64,000 nucleotides of DNA from Cokeromyces recurvatus (taxonomy: Eukaryota; Mucoromycota; Mucoromycetes; Mucorales; Mucoraceae): contig NW_026251435.1 in the NCBI RefSeq assembly GCF_025118155.1, positions 1-64,000 on the forward strand. The letters run 5' to 3'. Of the stretch, positions 59,740 through 64,000 are shown in pieces. Within the stretch, counting starts at the first letter, position 1. Each line of letters begins with the position of its first letter. Position numbers and translations under genes: made by a program. The notes under the pieces were generated by a model that was not told the origin of the DNA, made no database searches, and saw nothing but the letters and a program-made list of their open reading frames with translations.

Positions 59740-61479
59740 ATGAATGATAAAACCGAAGCAGACAATTTTTCCTTATCTAATAAGGAAGACTTTATGCATG
59801 ATCAGTCAACTATTGATGTAGAGAATCATTACGCTAAAGATACAGAAGAATTACATGCACCTCCTAATGGTGGTTTAACTGCTTGGCTTGTTGTTTTTGG
59901 TGGTTTTTGTGTAAGTTTAAGCAAATAATAATAGTAAAAGAAGAAGAAAGTATAGTAGAGAAACGTATTTTATTTTTATTTTTTTACTGATATAATTTTT
60001 ATTTTTATTTTATTAGGGCATGGTAGCAGAGTATGTGTATATTGATTTCATGTGTTAAACTCTGCTTTAACAAAAAAAAAAAAAAAAAATTGCTTTTCTT
60101 TTCTTTCCTTTCACTAGATTTGGAGTCAATTATTCTTGGGGTGTTTTTCTTAATTATTATAATGAAGTCGTTTTTCCTGGACAAATGAATCAACTTTCTT
60201 GGATTGGCTCTATTTGTGTAGCTTTATTTTTTATTCTTGGACCTGTTAATGAATGGGTTATTTGTAAACTTGGCTATACTAAAATGCTTATTATTGGTAC
60301 GATTATGTGTCCTCTTGCTCTTATGTTGGCTAGTATTAGTAGTCAAGTAATGTGTCATTCATAGTATCCCCCTTTTTTTTTTTTGTTGTTGTGTATACTA
60401 AATAGGTCACTTATATAAATAGATTTGGCATTTATACTTGACACAAGGTGTTATGTTTGGTATTGGTGCATCATTCATCTTTTTCCCTTGTATGGCTGGT
60501 CCTCAACAATGGTTTACAACTCGAAGAGGTTTAGCCGTTGGTTACTGTATGTGCGGTTCTGGTGTAGGAGGTTTGATTTTCTCTAATATTGCTCAAGCCG
60601 CTATGGAACATTTAGATTATCGTTGGGCTCTTCGTATTAATGGCTTTGTCTGTTTTGCTTTCATGATAGTTGCTGTTGCCTTAGTGAAACCTCCCAAGAA
60701 TGCTTCAAATAATCAACAGGATACCTTTTTCGAATTGTTTGAAAAACAAAAGGCATTACTTAAGAATAGACAATTTCAAATTATGCTTGCTATTGGTACT
60801 GTTGCTCCTTTTGGTTACCTTGTAGGTGATTAAATAAGTTATCTAATTCCCCTTTCCTATTTGCTAATTACTTTATCTTCTTAGACGCCTTCCTTCTATT
60901 TAGCTTGTAAATGATTTTTAATTGTCTTTTATTATTATTATTATGTATTGATTTCATTTCTTTTCTTTTCGTTTAGCTTTTGCTAATTATATTGGTCTAA
61001 ACCCTTGGATTGGTACCAATTTGGGTGCTATCATGTCTGCAGTAAATGCTGTTTCTATGCTTGGCATTGGTTGGATTGGTGATTATATCGGTTGTCTCAA
61101 CGGGTTCTTTATCTGTACACTTTTATCTGGTGTTTTTACATTGGCTATTTGGACAACAGCTAAATCATCAGCTGCTATTTGGGTTTATGCTGTTCTTTAT
61201 GGTTGGTTTGGAGGTGGGTATCTTACCATGAACGGATCATCCATTCCTGTTGTAGCTGGCTATGAGTATATTAATGCCGCAAATGGTCTTTTATATTTTG
61301 CAAATGTCTTTGGTTATATCTTTGGTACACCTATCACTTCTACTATCATCAATAGTTCTGGTTCTTCAGGTTATAAGTATGCTGCTGTTTGGTGTGGTGT
61401 TCTGATGACTGTTGCTGGTTTAATGTGCTGGGCACTTCGTGTTGCTAGGTCTGGTTGGAGACTATTTATCAAGACTTAG
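59740..61479 (+). CDS. Monocarboxylate-transporter-like MFS permease
   Basis: Six exons (59740-59910, 60017-60030, 60118-60346, 60423-60821, 60885-60906, 60977-61479) give 445 aa, all in phase. A polar N-terminus is followed by APPNGGLTAWLVVFGGFC, the MCT signature near span 1. FGVNYSWGVFLNYYNEVVFP, then GVMFGIGASFIFFPCMAGPQ with QWFTTRRGLAVGYCMCGSG (the span-5 glycine-rich motif) and SNIAQAAMEHLDYRWALRIN follow. The C-terminal half has NYIGLNPWIGTNLGAIMSAV with GIGWIGDYIG (the MFS loop motif), then YGWFGGGYLTMNGSSIPVVA. About twelve spans fit. Fungal relatives (Mch-type) move monocarboxylates or riboflavin; the substrate cannot be read here. Exons 2 and 5 are 14 and 22 nt microexons. Confidence 0.9.
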
Positions 61480-61553
61480 TTTTGTACATAATTATTTTAT
61501 TTATTAATCATATACATATACACATATATAAATGTATAGTATATACATAAAAA

Positions 61554-61620
61554 AAAACAAAAAACAAAAAACAAAAAACAAAAAACATAACAAAACAAAA
61601 CAAAACAAAACAAAAAAAGG
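61554..61620 (+). repeat. (CAAAAAA)n / (CAAAA)n simple repeat
   Basis: Tandem A-runs separated by single C in the 3' region of the MCT-like gene, between two convergent genes. Confidence 0.85.
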
Positions 61621-61677
61621 TCTTTCTTTTTTTATATATATATATATATTTACAATGAGTAGAATAGTATTGATATT

Positions 61678-63402
61678 TTAACTGTAATATAGTTTTGATT
61701 CACCATATCTCGAATGAATATTAAAATGGGCTCCACATAATTCTTTATAATATCCAATTTTAATTGTTTTCCGCCTAGAGGACGTGATGTGTACATCATG
61801 TTTATGATGTGTTGCTGTATTGTTAGATACGACTGTAGGCTCACATAACCAACAATGAACAGTAAAAGCACTGTCCGTCATACTGTCCTTTCCTTTTGTC
61901 ACTATAGTCTTTACAGGTCCGTCTAAGCAGACACTAGTTGATTTCAAATTGTTTGACTGTGGTGAAATTTGAATATGTGTTGCACCTTTAATAGATGCAG
62001 CACCAATAGATTCTGTAGGTAAATAATTACCAAGAATAACGCCATTCAAAGTTCCCAAAAGTATATTATCCGCTTTAAGATCCTTTTTTTTTTCCAAGAA
62101 TATAATATAAATATATGTATATATATTTCAGTGAGTTCATTCTAAATCATGATGAATATATATCTTTTTCTTTTTCTTTTACTTACTTTAAACTGGATAG
62201 ATCCTCTTCCTACACCAACAGAAAACTTTTGGAATGAAATATCTTTCAAATCTCCTTCTATACGATTTACGTGATTTACTTTGATATTCATATTTTTATA
62301 ATAATCAAGATTTGAAGGAAAGATGATATCCAAATAATAGACCAAGCAAGAAGAGGATAAAGAATGATGGTTGCTGATATGAATACTCTTTGTTGGAGAA
62401 GTATCAATTTCAGAAAACAAGACATGTGTTAATAGATCTTCTGTTTGTGCATATAAAGTAAAGTTAAGAAGAATACTATGATCTGCTGTTGTAGATGTTC
62501 TTAGTCGAATTCTTCCTCCATCACTAAATAAGCCGTCTAATTTAATATTCGTTGTTTCATATTGTAGTGGAAATAAAGTGATTATCTTGGACCTTTGATG
62601 GCTTAATTTATGTATATCACATTGCGTCATGGAGTCTTTTGATTTGAGGGGCCCCTTTTGGGTTTTCATATTATTATTATTATTATTTGGCAGGAAAGCA
62701 ATCTGATCTCTCATCTTTGATAGACTCTCTTCATTTGCTCTTATTAATCCATTGACTCGAGGTAGTTCACCTTCATCCGTTACTTTAGGAGTATATGTAG
62801 GGAATAGGTTGGATTCTAATCCAAGTTCCTTTGCAATATCATGTCGAATCTTACTCTTTTCATAAAAATTATCTATATGAATCTCTTTTGTCGAATATGT
62901 ATTGTAACTTGGATCAGAGAGAGAAGGATCTATTCCTTCTTCATCCTTCCATAACATCGACAACGCTTCCATAAAACTGGATAGATGAATGGCATCCTTT
63001 GATGTTATCTCATTCGGATACTCTAAATACGAATGACTTATATTACCCTAAAGTAAAGTTTTATGCATTGATGGCGATTTATTACATCATTGATATATCA
63101 TTAGAGTCACATATTTATTTATCTTTTTTTTTTTAAAAAAAAACAGAAGGCTTACATCTCTATTGAATCCAAATGTTATATAACCAAGTATGTATGTGAG
63201 TAACACTGCACTCGTTAAGATAGTCAACACTGTCAAAAAGCGTGCTACACAGAAGAATAAAGTCAATACTAGGAGGAAGAAGTTCAACCAAATCTCAGTT
63301 AATAGTTTTAAAATACTTACTTAGGAATGAAGTTAAAATCCTTTTAATTTGACTTGTAGTCCCTTCATTTCTGTCATACATTATTTCATTTTTTATTGAC
63401 AT
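61678..63402 (-). CDS. Single-pass membrane protein with unknown ectodomain
   Basis: Exons are read downwards from ATG 63402: MSIKNEIMYDRNEGTTSQIK with RILTSFL, then ARFLTVLTILTSAVLLTYIL with GYITFGFNRD (one membrane span). GNISHSYLEYPNEITSKDAI and the 276-codon exon follow: MEALSMLWKDEEGIDPSLSD, an Asn run, IKLDGLFSDGGRIRLRTSTT, LVYYLDIIFPSNLDYYKNMN. The last exon has LKADNILLGTLNGVILGNYL, STSVCLDGPVKTIVTKGKD and ends SRYGESKLYYS. A short basic cytosolic head, one span and a long beta-rich tail suggest a type II surface or vacuolar-lumen protein. Repeating 'I.L.G.....G.I.L' phrases recall DUF4097-like beta-helical domains, only loosely. Function unknown; the splice sites are good, the gene looks intact. 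Confidence 0.65.
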
Positions 63403-63420
63403 TATAATGTACAATAAAAG

Positions 63421-63459
<39 letters not shown>

Positions 63460-63938
63460 AGAGAGAGAAAAAGAAGGATTACTTTATGCATAACAATTAA
63501 ACATATTTTTTTTTTTTGCACTCCGTCGTTTTTTTCTTCTTCTTTTTCTTACTCTATAAAAAATCTAATCGGTTGCTACTATTTTCTAAATCTAGCGTAT
63601 ATGTGATACATTATGCAGGGAAAGATGAAAAAAAAGTAGTTATAGGACAATAAAGACAAAATAATACTATAAAATACTGTCTATTCAAAGTAAGTTATAA
63701 TTCTAACTATTTTCTCTTTACTTATATACATACAAATATAAATATATATATGTCCTGAGCCTAGGAATATTCCCGTCTTATACAACTAAATGAGTGATAA
63801 TGAGCTTCTTAATATTAACAAAGAAAGCTACGTGACAATGTCTGGATAAAACATCATTATCATTCACAGTAATGAAAGTTGGAATATAACAGGTTTTTTT
63901 TTCTTTTCCTGACAAACTTTATATTTCAGTGTGTGGAC

Positions 63939-63969
<31 letters not shown>

Positions 63970-64000
63970 TTTTTAGAACCGTTAGACTTGTCTTTATTGA
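63403..64000. other. Spacer with A36 and T24 tracts
   Basis: A36 at 63421-63456 flanked by (GA)n lies just upstream of the membrane-protein start. T-rich tracts near 63951-63974. No gene seen to the window edge. Confidence 0.6.

Overview
This is eukaryotic nuclear DNA, very AT-rich, with short (about 50-70 nt) GT-AG introns, compact genes and very long poly-A/poly-T tracts. The conserved genes (class IV chitin synthase, Akr1-type palmitoyltransferase, MPE1/RBBP6, Nse1, Arp4, Swt1-like PIN protein, homeodomain factors, MCT transporter) point to a fungus. The gene style and the decayed multicopy genes fit an early-diverging filamentous lineage, most probably Mucoromycota/Mucorales. The species cannot be named from the window.

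Layout. 0-5.2 kb is an accessory zone: a dead PIF/Harbinger transposase, one copy of a ~600-bp dispersed repeat, a spliced gene whose C-terminal half reads like a serine-recombinase (resolvase) fold, and the N-terminal stub of an IS630/Tc1-like transposase. 5.8-8.4 kb is a small core island: a tiny three-exon gene, an SRR1-domain gene and the 20S proteasome beta-2 gene. 8.6-15.1 kb is again accessory: a decayed gene, a CACTA/Plavaka-like transposase remnant broken in an A-run, and a broken multicopy-family gene with a possible PD-(D/E)XK nuclease core.

15.9-31.1 kb is the main core block: MscS/EF-hand channel, class IV chitin synthase, ankyrin-DHHC palmitoyltransferase, PIN endoribonuclease and homeobox gene 1. 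31-39 kb is mostly gene-poor: the inverted second copy of the 600-bp repeat, decayed family genes, one apparently intact orphan four-exon gene, and a second copy of a ~150-bp repeat also found at 14.9 kb. 39.2-51.5 kb is core: F-BAR protein, sulfotransferase-like protein, Arp4, enolase-phosphatase E1, MPE1, Nse1, homeobox gene 2 and a disordered hypothetical protein. 52-59.7 kb holds decayed element or gene relics. 59.7-63.4 kb has an MCT-family transporter with two microexons and a single-pass membrane protein.

No single pathway joins the neighbours. Two themes recur: cell surface (chitin synthase, mechanosensitive channel, F-BAR protein, membrane ectodomain protein) and nucleus/RNA/chromatin (Arp4, MPE1, Nse1, Swt1-like, two homeodomain factors). 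Core genes are packed tightly: convergent stop codons lie 16 to about 100 bp apart, and one divergent pair shares 170 bp. No tRNA, rRNA or CRISPR array was seen. Exon models come from reading splice sites and frames by eye. Family names rest on recognised motifs, not on searches.
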